From NCBI GenBank assembly GCA_050010595.1, contig JBEKKS010000023.1, forward strand, positions 1-21,553: a stretch of DNA of 21,553 bases, read 5' to 3'. Of the stretch, positions 15,150 through 21,553 are shown in pieces. The position numbers and the translations under genes are program-made. Below the pieces are notes generated by a model. That model saw nothing but the letters and a program-made list of their open reading frames with translations, did no database searches and had not been told where the DNA came from. The stretch is from Palsa-513 sp050010595 (GTDB lineage Bacteria; Actinomycetota; Thermoleophilia; Solirubrobacterales; Solirubrobacteraceae). Position 1 is the first letter of the stretch, and every line of letters starts with the position of its first letter.

Positions 15150-15222
15150 GGATGCGCCACCGTCGCCCCGCTCGATCCCCGGCCACCCCGACTTCGCGAC
15201 CCCCACGATCATGGCCACTCAG

Positions 15223-15786
15223 TTACGGGGTGCTGCCGGGCTCGATCAGGTCCGGGCGCAGGTCGAGCAGCAACGCGAGCGGGAGGCCGACGACGTTGTT
15301 GTAGTCGCCCTCGATCGAGCGGATCAGCGCACCGCCGGCCTGCTGGATCGCGTAGCCACCGGAGCGCTCGCGCCACTCGCCGGTGGCGACATACCAGCGC
15401 ACGAGCGCCTCGTCGAGATCGCGAAAGCTCACGTGGGTGAGCGCAGCATGGGTCTGCGGCGGCTTGCCGTCCTCGACCAGCGCGAGGCCACTGATTACCA
15501 CGTGCGTGCGCCCGGCGAGCGCACGAGTCGTGGCAGCGGCCTCGTCCTCATCGCGAGGCTTGCCGTAGATGCGCCCGTCGAGCGCGACGATCGTGTCCAC
15601 CCCGACGACCAGCTCACCAGGCGCGGGCGCCGCCGCGAGTGCCTTGCGCAACGCATTCTCCCGCGCCGCCGACTCCGGATCACCGTGCTCGATCTCCGGC
15701 GCATCGCTCGGCCTGACGAGAAACTCGAGGCCGAGACGCTCGAGGATCAAGCGCCGCTGCGGGGAGCGCGACGCGAGGACGAGCAC
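15223..15786 (-). CDS. maf: Maf family nucleotide pyrophosphatase
   Basis: 187 residues, normal for Maf/YhdE/YceF. These cytoplasmic enzymes hydrolyse non-canonical or modified NTPs to NMPs and so keep them out of nucleic acids. Family marks are 'LASRSPQRRLILERLGL' at the N-terminus (the SxSPxR phosphate-binding strand), catalytic Asp D64 in 'VVGVDTIVALDG', 'YGKP' (74-77), 'YAIQQAGG' (145-152) and 'YNNVVGLPL' (162-170). GTG 15786 is chosen because the conserved N-terminal strand begins there; the frame upstream lies within ndk. The gap to the ndk stop is 10 nt, so the two are cotranscribed. Linkage of maf to mreBCD is common in bacteria. Confidence 0.93.
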   Translation of the reverse strand: MLVLASRSPQRRLILERLGLEFLVRPSDAPEIEHGDPESAARENALRKALAAAPAPGELVVGVDTIVALDGRIYGKPRDEDEAAATTRALAGRTHVVISGLALVEDGKPPQTHAALTHVSFRDLDEALVRWYVATGEWRERSGGYAIQQAGGALIRSIEGDYNNVVGLPLALLLDLRPDLIEPGSTP

Positions 15787-15796
15787 GATCGAGGCC

Positions 15797-16204
15797 CTAC
15801 AGCTCGGGGAAGAAGATGCCGATCTCGCGGGCCGCCGACTCGGGACCATCGGACCCGTGGACGAGGTTCTGGCCCGTCTCGAGCGCGAAATCGCCGCGGA
15901 TCGACCCGGGTGCCGCCTCCAATGGATTCGTCGCCCCGATCACCTGGCGAGCAGCACTGATCGCGGAGCTCCCCTCGAGCACCATCGCGACGAGCGGTCC
16001 GGAGGTGATGAATGCGACGAGCTCACCGAAGAAGGGTCGCTGCGCGTGCTCGGCGTAGTGGCGCTCGGCGATCTCGCGCGTCAGCGTCACCACGCGCAGC
16101 GCGACGGGCCGCAGGCCCTTGCGCTCGAAGCGAGCGAGGATCTCGCCGCTGAGGCTGCGGGCGTAGGCGTCTGGCTTGGCGAGAATCAGCGTGCGCTCGG
16201 TCAT
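15797..16204 (-). CDS. ndk: Nucleoside diphosphate kinase
   Basis: 135 residues, full length. It transfers the gamma-phosphate of ATP to NDPs through a phosphohistidine; the catalytic His is H116 in 'NLVHGSDG', with K10 in 'ILAKPDA' and the 'GATNPLEAAPGSIRGDFA' nucleotide-binding segment. The usual C-terminus 'AAREIGIFFPEL' is present. A good Shine-Dalgarno (AAGGAG) lies about 9 nt before ATG 16204. It stands 81 nt downstream of the zinc-ribbon gene and 10 nt upstream of maf, so nucleotide balancing and nucleotide cleansing are encoded together. Confidence 0.97.
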   Translation of the reverse strand: MTERTLILAKPDAYARSLSGEILARFERKGLRPVALRVVTLTREIAERHYAEHAQRPFFGELVAFITSGPLVAMVLEGSSAISAARQVIGATNPLEAAPGSIRGDFALETGQNLVHGSDGPESAAREIGIFFPEL

Positions 16205-16285
16205 CGAGTCGGTCTCCTTGAGTTGCTTGACGGCGAGAGCCTGCCAGAGTCGGCGCGCGAGCGTCGCTCGAGGCTCACGACGCGA

Positions 16286-16789
16286 TCAGGCCGGCGGCAG
16301 CTCGCTTGCGTACGTCTCGCGATGGCGGTGAGAGACGCTGCCGCCAACATGAGTCTCGCAATACGGACACACGCTCCAGGTGAGCTCGAGTGCACGGTGA
16401 CAGCGCGGGCAAGGGTCGCGCAGGCGGCTCTGACAGTTCGGACAGAGCAGGAAATCCTTCTCGATCTCCTCGTGACAGTACGGGCAAGCAAGCACCGAGG
16501 CCTGGGCGATCCGCGCCTCCGCTGCCTGCATCTCGAGCTCGCGTTCACGTGCATCCTCGAGATACTCGGGCGGGCGCACGATCATGTAGATCAGCGTGCC
16601 AACGAACGGGAACACCGACGCCGCGGTCGCACACAGCACCAGCAGCGGGTCGTCGAGGCGGCGCTTGGCGTCAGCTCGCGTCCAGTAAATGAGCGACAGC
16701 CAGAGGATCGCCGCGAACAGCAACACCAGGTTTATGAACAGGTTGACGCCGCTGCTGCTGATCCCGAAATAGGCGAAGGGCACCCGCAT
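16286..16789 (-). CDS. Two-helix membrane protein with double zinc ribbon
   Basis: 167 residues. Two hydrophobic helices (about 15-37 and 48-70) are joined by a basic loop 'TRADAKRRLDDP', followed by a charged, probably helical linker (75-98). The C-terminal half has four CxxC pairs: CPYC 102-105, CPNC 116-119, CPRC 127-130 and CPYC 141-144, which would form two zinc ribbons on the cytoplasmic side if the N-terminus is out or the hairpin inserts fully. No enzymatic motif is visible, so the function is unknown; such ribbons often mediate protein or nucleic-acid contacts. ATG 16789 lies 24 nt after the stop of the 38-residue microprotein, within the folC-ndk run. Confidence 0.85.
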   Translation of the reverse strand: MRVPFAYFGISSSGVNLFINLVLLFAAILWLSLIYWTRADAKRRLDDPLLVLCATAASVFPFVGTLIYMIVRPPEYLEDARERELEMQAAEARIAQASVLACPYCHEEIEKDFLLCPNCQSRLRDPCPRCHRALELTWSVCPYCETHVGGSVSHRHRETYASELPPA

Positions 16790-16813
16790 GTTGAGCGAGT
16801 GTAACGAGCGCCC

Positions 16814-16930
16814 TTACAGAACCAGACGACCGAAGCCGTAACCGATGCCGGCGAACACGAGAATCACCACAATCACGACGATCGCGACAAGGGCGACCAT
16901 CGCCAGCAGCGAAGGCGACTCGTCCCACAT
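16814..16930 (-). CDS. 38-residue single-pass membrane microprotein
   Basis: A short frame reads MWDESPSLLAMVALVAIVVI followed by VVILVFAGIGYGFGRLVL and TAA. A polar, acidic N-terminus (residues 2-6) is followed by an unbroken hydrophobic stretch (about 8-29) with a glycine-rich exit (GIGYGFGR), as in single-pass membrane proteins. The ATG at 16930 shares one base with the folC stop (TGATG), the same coupling seen at the PBP2/rodA junction, and the next gene follows 24 nt later. No Shine-Dalgarno is present, so translation probably depends on reinitiation after folC. Function is unknown; the neighbouring two-helix zinc-ribbon protein is a natural candidate partner. Confidence 0.65.
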   Translation of the reverse strand: MWDESPSLLAMVALVAIVVIVVILVFAGIGYGFGRLVL

Positions 16931-18210
16931 CAGAGAGTCGATCCCGGCGCCGCGCCGGCGTCGCGCATCAGGTCGGCCAACAGGTAGATCGAGCCGGTCG
17001 CGAGCACGACCCCGTCCGGTCCGGCGAGCTCGCCGGCCTTGACCATCGCGTCGTGGGGGCGTTGCTCGATGACCACCTCGGCGGCACCGAGCTGACCGGC
17101 CAGCGAGGCAAGCGTTGGCGCCGGCAGCGCCCGCGGGCTCGCGCAGGCGGTGCAGACGAGCGCATCGACATGCGCCAGCAGGCCGCGCAGCATTGCGGCC
17201 GCATCCTTGTCGTCGAGGATCGAAACGACCGCAACTAGGCGACGTCCAGCGACGAACTCGGGCAGCGAGGCAGTCAGCGCGTCGATCCCGCCGGGGTTGT
17301 GCGCGCCGTCAAAGAGAACCTGCGGCTGCCCGTCATGGACCTCGAAGCGTCCGGGCACGCTCACGCTGTGAGCTGCCGCGAGCACCGCCGCGGGATCGAG
17401 CTCGCGCCCGAGAAACGCTTGCGCTGCCGCGCGGGCGACTGCGAAGTTGCCGCGCTGATAGGCGCCGCGGGCTGCCAGCTCGAAGTCCGCTGAGGGCTCG
17501 TCCTCCACCTCGACGAGCGTCGCACCGCGCTCGGCCGCGGTGCGCAGGGCGATCTCGCGCGCGACCGGGTCGATCGCAGGACCGATGATCAGCGTCGAGC
17601 CGGGCCGCACCACAGCGAGCTTCTCCCGCGCGATGTCAGCGACGGTCGGCCCGAGGTAGCGGGTGTGCTCGAGCCCGACGTTCGTGAGCACGGCAACGCC
17701 CGAATCGACGGCGTTCGTCGCGTCATAGCGGCCGCCGAGGCCTGCCTCGAGGACCGCCACGTCGACCTGCGCGGCGGCGAACTCCACGAGTGCCGCCGCA
17801 GTCAACAGCTCGAACTGGGTGACGCGGTCGTCGGCATCCGTCTGGGAGCGATCGACGAGATCGGCCGCGCGGACCACCTGCGCGACGGTGGCGGCGAAGC
17901 GCTCCGGCGCGATGTCAGCCTCGCCGACCCGGATGCGCTCGCGGTAGCTGAGCAGGTGCGGCGAGGTGAAGCAGCCCGTGCGCAGGCCGTGACGTTCGAG
18001 CAGCGCCGTGGTGAGACGGGTTGTCGAGGACTTGCCGTTCGTGCCGACGATCTCGATCGAGGGGAACGGGATCCTCGCCAGCCCGAGGACGTTCAGCAGG
18101 CGATGGATGCGGTCGAGACCGAAGCGCATCCCGAAGCGCTCGCGTCGCAGCAGCAGGCGCTCCGCCTCGTCGGAGGCGCGCTGGCCTGGCTCAGCGCTGC
18201 GATTGGTCAT
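16930..18210 (-). CDS. folC: Folylpolyglutamate synthase / dihydrofolate synthase (FolC)
   Basis: 426 residues, normal for the family. The Mur-ligase-like ATPase domain carries the P-loop 'EIVGTNGKSST' (53-63), the folate-site 'TSPHLLSYRERI', 'EAGLGGRYDATN', 'TNVGLEHTRYLG', and the Lys of 'REKLAVVRPG' that is carbamylated in relatives. The C-terminal ligase domain includes 'VPGRFEV' and 'LFDGAHNPGG'. It adds glutamate to folates in the cytoplasm; whether it also makes dihydrofolate from dihydropteroate cannot be settled by reading alone. ATG 18210 overlaps the valS stop by 4 nt (ATGA), the usual valS-folC arrangement. Its stop overlaps the microprotein start. Confidence 0.95.
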   Translation of the reverse strand: MTNRSAEPGQRASDEAERLLLRRERFGMRFGLDRIHRLLNVLGLARIPFPSIEIVGTNGKSSTTRLTTALLERHGLRTGCFTSPHLLSYRERIRVGEADIAPERFAATVAQVVRAADLVDRSQTDADDRVTQFELLTAAALVEFAAAQVDVAVLEAGLGGRYDATNAVDSGVAVLTNVGLEHTRYLGPTVADIAREKLAVVRPGSTLIIGPAIDPVAREIALRTAAERGATLVEVEDEPSADFELAARGAYQRGNFAVARAAAQAFLGRELDPAAVLAAAHSVSVPGRFEVHDGQPQVLFDGAHNPGGIDALTASLPEFVAGRRLVAVVSILDDKDAAAMLRGLLAHVDALVCTACASPRALPAPTLASLAGQLGAAEVVIEQRPHDAMVKAGELAGPDGVVLATGSIYLLADLMRDAGAAPGSTL

Positions 18211-20786
18211 AGCGACTTCAGCTCCTCCTCCAGCTGGCTGAGCTTGTGCTGCTCCTTGGCGATGATCTCGGGCGGCGCGTTCGCGGTGAACGCGGGGTTG
18301 GCGAGCTTGGTGCGCGCGCGCTCGATCTCGGCGAGGAGCTTTTCGCGACGCTTTGCTGTGCGCTGCGCAGCGGCAGCGGCGTCGATGCCCTCGAGGATCG
18401 CCATTGCGCCGCCCGGGATCGGGATCGTTGCCTGGGGCTCGGCCCCGTTCGAGCCGCGGTCGCGCAGCTCGAGCCGCGCCTGGACGGCGACGAGGTGGGC
18501 TACCTCGTCGTAGCCGTCGGCGTCGATCCGCGCGACGACACGCGCCCCCGGCGCCACGGCGACCGAGTCGCGCCAGCTGCGCACCGCCTGCGTCGCGGCG
18601 ATCACGCGCTCGATCGCCGCCTCCGCCGCGGGATCGGCGAGCGCACCGTCGAGCCGCGCGCGCGCGTGCCCGGCGAGCAGGCCCTCAGCGTCCTCGCGCA
18701 CGTAGGCCCACATCTCCTCGGTCACGAACGGGATCAGCGGGTGCGCCAGTGCAAGCGTCTCACGCAGCACGAAGCGCAGCGTCGAGCTGAGCTCCGGACC
18801 AGGCTCACGCAGGCGCGGCTTGATCAGCTCCAGATACCAGTCGCACAGCTCACCGTAGATGAAGTCGTACAGCTCGAGCGCTGCATGCGCGAAGTCGTAG
18901 CTGCCGATGCGGTCGTGGAGCTGTCGATCGATCCTCAACAGCCGGGCGAGCATCCAGCGATCCTCGATCGCGCTCGGCCGCGCAACCGGTGCGGCTTGCG
19001 GATCGATCGACAGCACCACGAGCCTCGAGGCGTTGAACAGCTTGTTTGCGAGGCCCTGGCCCTGCTCGATCTTCTCGACGCTGTAGCGGACGTCCTGGCT
19101 CGAGGACATCACGAGCAGGCCGAAGCGCACCGCGTCGGCGCCGTGCGCCTCGATCGCGTCGATCGGATCGACCCCGGTGCCGAGCGACTTCGACATCCGC
19201 CGCCCGTCGGGCGCCTGGATTATCGACGTGATGTAGACGTCGCGGAACGGGACCTCGCCACGGAACTCGAGTCCCATCATGATCATCCGCGCGACCCAGA
19301 GGTTGATGATGTCGCGCCCCGTGACGAGCACGTTCGTCGGGTAGAAGGCCGCGAGCTCCGGCGTCTGCTCGGGCCAGCCGAGCGTCGCGAACGGCCAGAG
19401 CGCGCTCGAGAACCACGTGTCGAGGACGTCCTCGTCCTGGCGCAGCGGACCATCGCAGGCGCCGCAGCGCTCGGGCGGGCTCGCCGCGACGTAGGTCTCC
19501 TCGCAGGCGTCGCAGTAGTAGACCGGCAGGCGGTGTCCCCACCACAGCTGGCGTGAGACGCACCAGGGCCGGATCCCCTCCATCCAGTCGAGGTACACCT
19601 CGCCCCAGCGCTCCGGGAAGAAGCGCACCTTGCCATGGCGCACCGCCTCGATCGCCGGCCGCGCGAGGTCGTCCATCCGCATGAACCACTGCAGCGAGAT
19701 GAGCGGCTCGATGCGTCGCCCGGAGCGTTGCGAGTAGGGAACCTCGTGGACGTAGGGTTCGCGCGCTCGCAACGCTCCGGCCTCCTCCAGCTCCTTCACC
19801 ACTGCGAGCTGCGCCTCCTCAACGCTGAGACCAGCGAACTTGCCCGCGTCCTCGTTCATCCGCCCGTCCTCGCCGATCACCGACAGGACCGGCAGGTCGT
19901 GGCGGCGGCCGATCTCGAAGTCGTTCGGGTCGTGGCCGGGCGTGATCTTCAGCGCACCGGTGCCGAAGTCCATCTTCACGTAGTCGTCGGCGATGATCGG
20001 CAGCCGGCGGCCGACGAGCGGCAGGATCACGTGCCTGCCGACGAGGTGCTTGTAGCGCTCGTCGTCGGGGTGGACCGCGACCGCGACGTCCGCGAGCATC
20101 GTCTCGGGGCGCACCGTCGCGACGACCAGCTCGGCGTCGCTGTCGGCGAGCGGGTAAGCGATCGAAAACAACTCATCGGTCTCCTCGCGCTGCTCGACCT
20201 CGAGGTCTGAGATCGCGGAGCCGCTACCCGGATCCCAATTGACCATGTAATGGTCGCGGTGGATGTAGCCGCGCTCGAAGAGCTCGACGAAGACCTTGAC
20301 GACCGCCTGCGCGTAGCGCTCGTCCAGCGTGAAGCGCTCCTCCTCGTAGTCAAACGAGGCGCCGATCTGCTTGAGGCGCTCGATGATGCTCGGGCCGTAG
20401 AGCTCGCGCCATTGCCAGACGCGCTGCTCGAAGCGCTCGCGGCCGAGCTCCACGCGCGAGCTCCCCTCGCGCGCGAGCTGGCGCTCGACCTGCATCTGCG
20501 TCGCGATCCCCGCGTGGTCGGTGCCGAGAATGAACTTCGCGCGCTGCCCGCGCTGGCGGGCCGCGCGAATCAGCGTGTCCTGCGTGGCCGCCTGCAGCGC
20601 GTGGCCCATGTGCAGGTCGCCCGTCACATTCGGCGGCGGGAACGCGATCGAGTAGTTCTCGCCGGCCAGCGGCGCCGGGTGAAAGACGCCCGAAGCGAGC
20701 CACTCCGCCAGCAGGCGCGGCTCGGCCTCGCGCGGCTCAAAGCGCGTACGTGACCGAAGATCCTCGAGCGAACGGCGAGCGGACAC
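18207..20786 (-). CDS. valS: Valyl-tRNA synthetase
   Basis: 859 residues, a class I aminoacyl-tRNA synthetase that charges tRNA-Val. The HIGH motif is HMGH (59-62, in 'PPPNVTGDLHMGHAL') and the KMSKS loop is RMSKS (530-534). The editing (CP1) domain contains 'ATVRPETMLADVAVAVHPDD' (223-242). Two CxxC pairs (425/428 and 441/444) form a zinc-ribbon insertion before 'DVLDTWFSS'. The C-terminus is the ValS-specific coiled coil (about 800-859) that clamps tRNA. GTG 20786 begins 'MSARRSLEDLRSRTRFEPRE' and has only a weak GGA-type ribosome site; no better start is in frame. It heads the valS-folC run, 27 bp downstream of a methyltransferase gene. Confidence 0.96.
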   Translation of the reverse strand: MSARRSLEDLRSRTRFEPREAEPRLLAEWLASGVFHPAPLAGENYSIAFPPPNVTGDLHMGHALQAATQDTLIRAARQRGQRAKFILGTDHAGIATQMQVERQLAREGSSRVELGRERFEQRVWQWRELYGPSIIERLKQIGASFDYEEERFTLDERYAQAVVKVFVELFERGYIHRDHYMVNWDPGSGSAISDLEVEQREETDELFSIAYPLADSDAELVVATVRPETMLADVAVAVHPDDERYKHLVGRHVILPLVGRRLPIIADDYVKMDFGTGALKITPGHDPNDFEIGRRHDLPVLSVIGEDGRMNEDAGKFAGLSVEEAQLAVVKELEEAGALRAREPYVHEVPYSQRSGRRIEPLISLQWFMRMDDLARPAIEAVRHGKVRFFPERWGEVYLDWMEGIRPWCVSRQLWWGHRLPVYYCDACEETYVAASPPERCGACDGPLRQDEDVLDTWFSSALWPFATLGWPEQTPELAAFYPTNVLVTGRDIINLWVARMIMMGLEFRGEVPFRDVYITSIIQAPDGRRMSKSLGTGVDPIDAIEAHGADAVRFGLLVMSSSQDVRYSVEKIEQGQGLANKLFNASRLVVLSIDPQAAPVARPSAIEDRWMLARLLRIDRQLHDRIGSYDFAHAALELYDFIYGELCDWYLELIKPRLREPGPELSSTLRFVLRETLALAHPLIPFVTEEMWAYVREDAEGLLAGHARARLDGALADPAAEAAIERVIAATQAVRSWRDSVAVAPGARVVARIDADGYDEVAHLVAVQARLELRDRGSNGAEPQATIPIPGGAMAILEGIDAAAAAQRTAKRREKLLAEIERARTKLANPAFTANAPPEIIAKEQHKLSQLEEELKSL

Positions 20787-20813
20787 CTGATCCGAAGGCT
20801 ACCTGCCGGGCCG

Positions 20814-21553
20814 CTAGCCGCGACGTGCGTGCTTGCGCAGGACGACCAGGAACTCGGCGCGGATCATCTGAGCGTGCTCGAGCCGCGCCGCGAGCTCGAG
20901 CTCGTCCTGGCAGTAGCCCAGCAACGCGAGGAAATCCTCGAGCTGCCAGGTGTGAAAATGGATCGAGGCCTGCTCGGCGTCGAGCTTTGCGGCGCGGGCC
21001 TCGACATCCTGCGGATCGAAGCGCTCGACGAGGCTCACCCACTCGCGGTAGTGCTCGCGCCGCGACCACTGCGGTCCCTGCTCGTGATCGCGCTGCAAGT
21101 GCTCGAGCGTCGTCGCCGGCCGGTCGCGATCGAACGTGAAGCGCCGATCGGGCACGACGAGGAACAGAACGCCCCCGTCACGCAGCACGCGCACCTGTGA
21201 CTGCAGTGCTGCGATCGGGTCCTCCGTGTGCTCGGTGACGTGGTTGGCGACGACGAAATCGAGCGTTGCGTCAGCGAAGCTGCGCAGCGACGCGCCATCG
21301 TCGACCACGTCGACCGGGACGAACCGTGTCGGATCGAGCTCGGGAAAGTCCTCGGCGAGCGCCGCATTCGACTTGCGATCGACGTAGCGGACGTGGGCCC
21401 CGGGCGGCAGATGCAGCGGGACAGACAGCGCGCCGATCTCGATCCCCTCGCCAACCAGGAACCTGCGCGCGACGTCGTCACGAACGATCACCGGGTCCCA
21501 CTGGTCAGCTGTCGCGCGGTCGACCGCCGAAAGCAGCACGTTGCGCAGTCGCG
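20814..21553 (-). CDS. SAM-dependent methyltransferase (class I, type 11-like), possibly 5'-truncated by the window
   Basis: From GTG 21539 the product has 241 residues, but the frame stays open to the right edge ('RLRN' precedes the GTG), so the true start may lie outside. Motif I is 'GEGIEIGALSVPLHLPPGA' ending in the acidic 'YVDR' (52-55), and the post-I segment is 'DATLDFVVANHVTEHTEDP', with 'LRDGGVLFLVVPDRRFTFDR' following, as in class I Rossmann methyltransferases. The 'EIGAL..PL' form of motif I and the His/Asp-rich middle ('TTLEHLQRDHEQGPQWSRRE') resemble a subfamily often found in cell-surface polysaccharide loci; the substrate is unknown. Stop TAG at 20816-20814, followed 27 nt later by valS. 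Confidence 0.82.
   Translation of the reverse strand, partial: RLRNVLLSAVDRATADQWDPVIVRDDVARRFLVGEGIEIGALSVPLHLPPGAHVRYVDRKSNAALAEDFPELDPTRFVPVDVVDDGASLRSFADATLDFVVANHVTEHTEDPIAALQSQVRVLRDGGVLFLVVPDRRFTFDRDRPATTLEHLQRDHEQGPQWSRREHYREWVSLVERFDPQDVEARAAKLDAEQASIHFHTWQLEDFLALLGYCQDELELAARLEHAQMIRAEFLVVLRKHARRG

Larger units (their letters stand above)
14917..15222. other. Gene-free region upstream of mreB
   Basis: About 306 nt between the maf stop and the mreB start. Frames here are open only because of high GC, and none resembles a protein family. It contains a hairpin near maf (15135-15149), an 8-bp inverted repeat with a 39-nt spacer (CCGGCGCA 15054-15061, TGCGCCGG 15101-15108) flanking an A6 run and an AT-richer patch, and a -10-like TACAAT on the minus strand. 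It probably combines the 3' end of the valS-maf transcript with the promoter and leader of the mre operon. Confidence 0.6.

Noticed and set aside
16258..16270. Hairpin CGAGC-GTC-GCTCG between the zinc-ribbon gene and ndk
   Set aside because: Five-bp stem without a U-tract inside a probable operon; common by chance at this GC content.
19185..19199. RMSKS in place of KMSKS in ValS
   Set aside because: Substitution of the first Lys is frequent among class I synthetases; the remaining MSKS is intact, as is HMGH.
18246..19556. Plus-strand open frame opposite valS (436 codons)
   Set aside because: It mirrors valS codon structure and has composition expected for antisense of a GC-rich gene.

Overview
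The window is a GC-rich bacterial chromosome segment. Gene content and order (valS-folC-…-ndk-maf-mreB-mreC-mreD-PBP2-rodA-RNase E/G-rplU-rpmA … obgE), frequent GTG starts, 1-4 nt gene overlaps and several starts without a Shine-Dalgarno point to an actinobacterial lineage, most likely class Thermoleophilia (Solirubrobacterales/Gaiellales-like). That placement is an inference from content; no 16S gene is present.

Layout, left to right. At 1-56 (minus) is the signal-peptide start of a gene that leaves the window. At 210-1368 (minus) is obgE, broken near 819 by an internal deletion and frameshift. From 1447 to 6256 lies the only plus-strand block: a Uma2-family endonuclease-like gene, then a tightly overlapping operon of a MarR regulator and two ABC exporter half-transporters with complementary degenerate ATP sites. 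This block sits between rpmA and obgE, which are normally neighbours. From 6366 to 14916 (all minus) is a compact run: mreB, mreC, mreD, PBP2, rodA, an RNase E/G with a C-terminal TRAM-like domain, rplU and rpmA. A gene-free stretch of about 306 nt (14917-15222) precedes mreB. From 15223 to 20786 (minus) are valS, folC, a 38-residue membrane microprotein, a two-helix membrane protein with four CxxC pairs, ndk and maf. A methyltransferase (20814-21553, minus) reaches the right edge.

How the genes work together. MreB/C/D, PBP2 and RodA form the rod elongation complex: cytoskeletal filament, periplasmic scaffold, membrane adaptor, transpeptidase and glycosyltransferase. Their starts and stops mostly overlap by 1-4 nt. 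RNase E/G and ribosomal proteins L21 and L27 follow directly. The valS-to-maf group covers tRNA charging, folate polyglutamylation, nucleotide balance and nucleotide housecleaning. The plus-strand block looks like a self-regulated efflux cassette.

Most unusual points: (i) the broken obgE; (ii) MreD carries a roughly 128-residue basic N-terminal extension with a short L-S-F-R-R motif repeated at an almost exact 22-residue period; (iii) a 38-residue membrane protein whose start overlaps the folC stop; (iv) RNase E/G with a TRAM-like tail; (v) two nested inverted repeats over the marR promoter and start; (vi) a textbook asymmetric ABC heterodimer.
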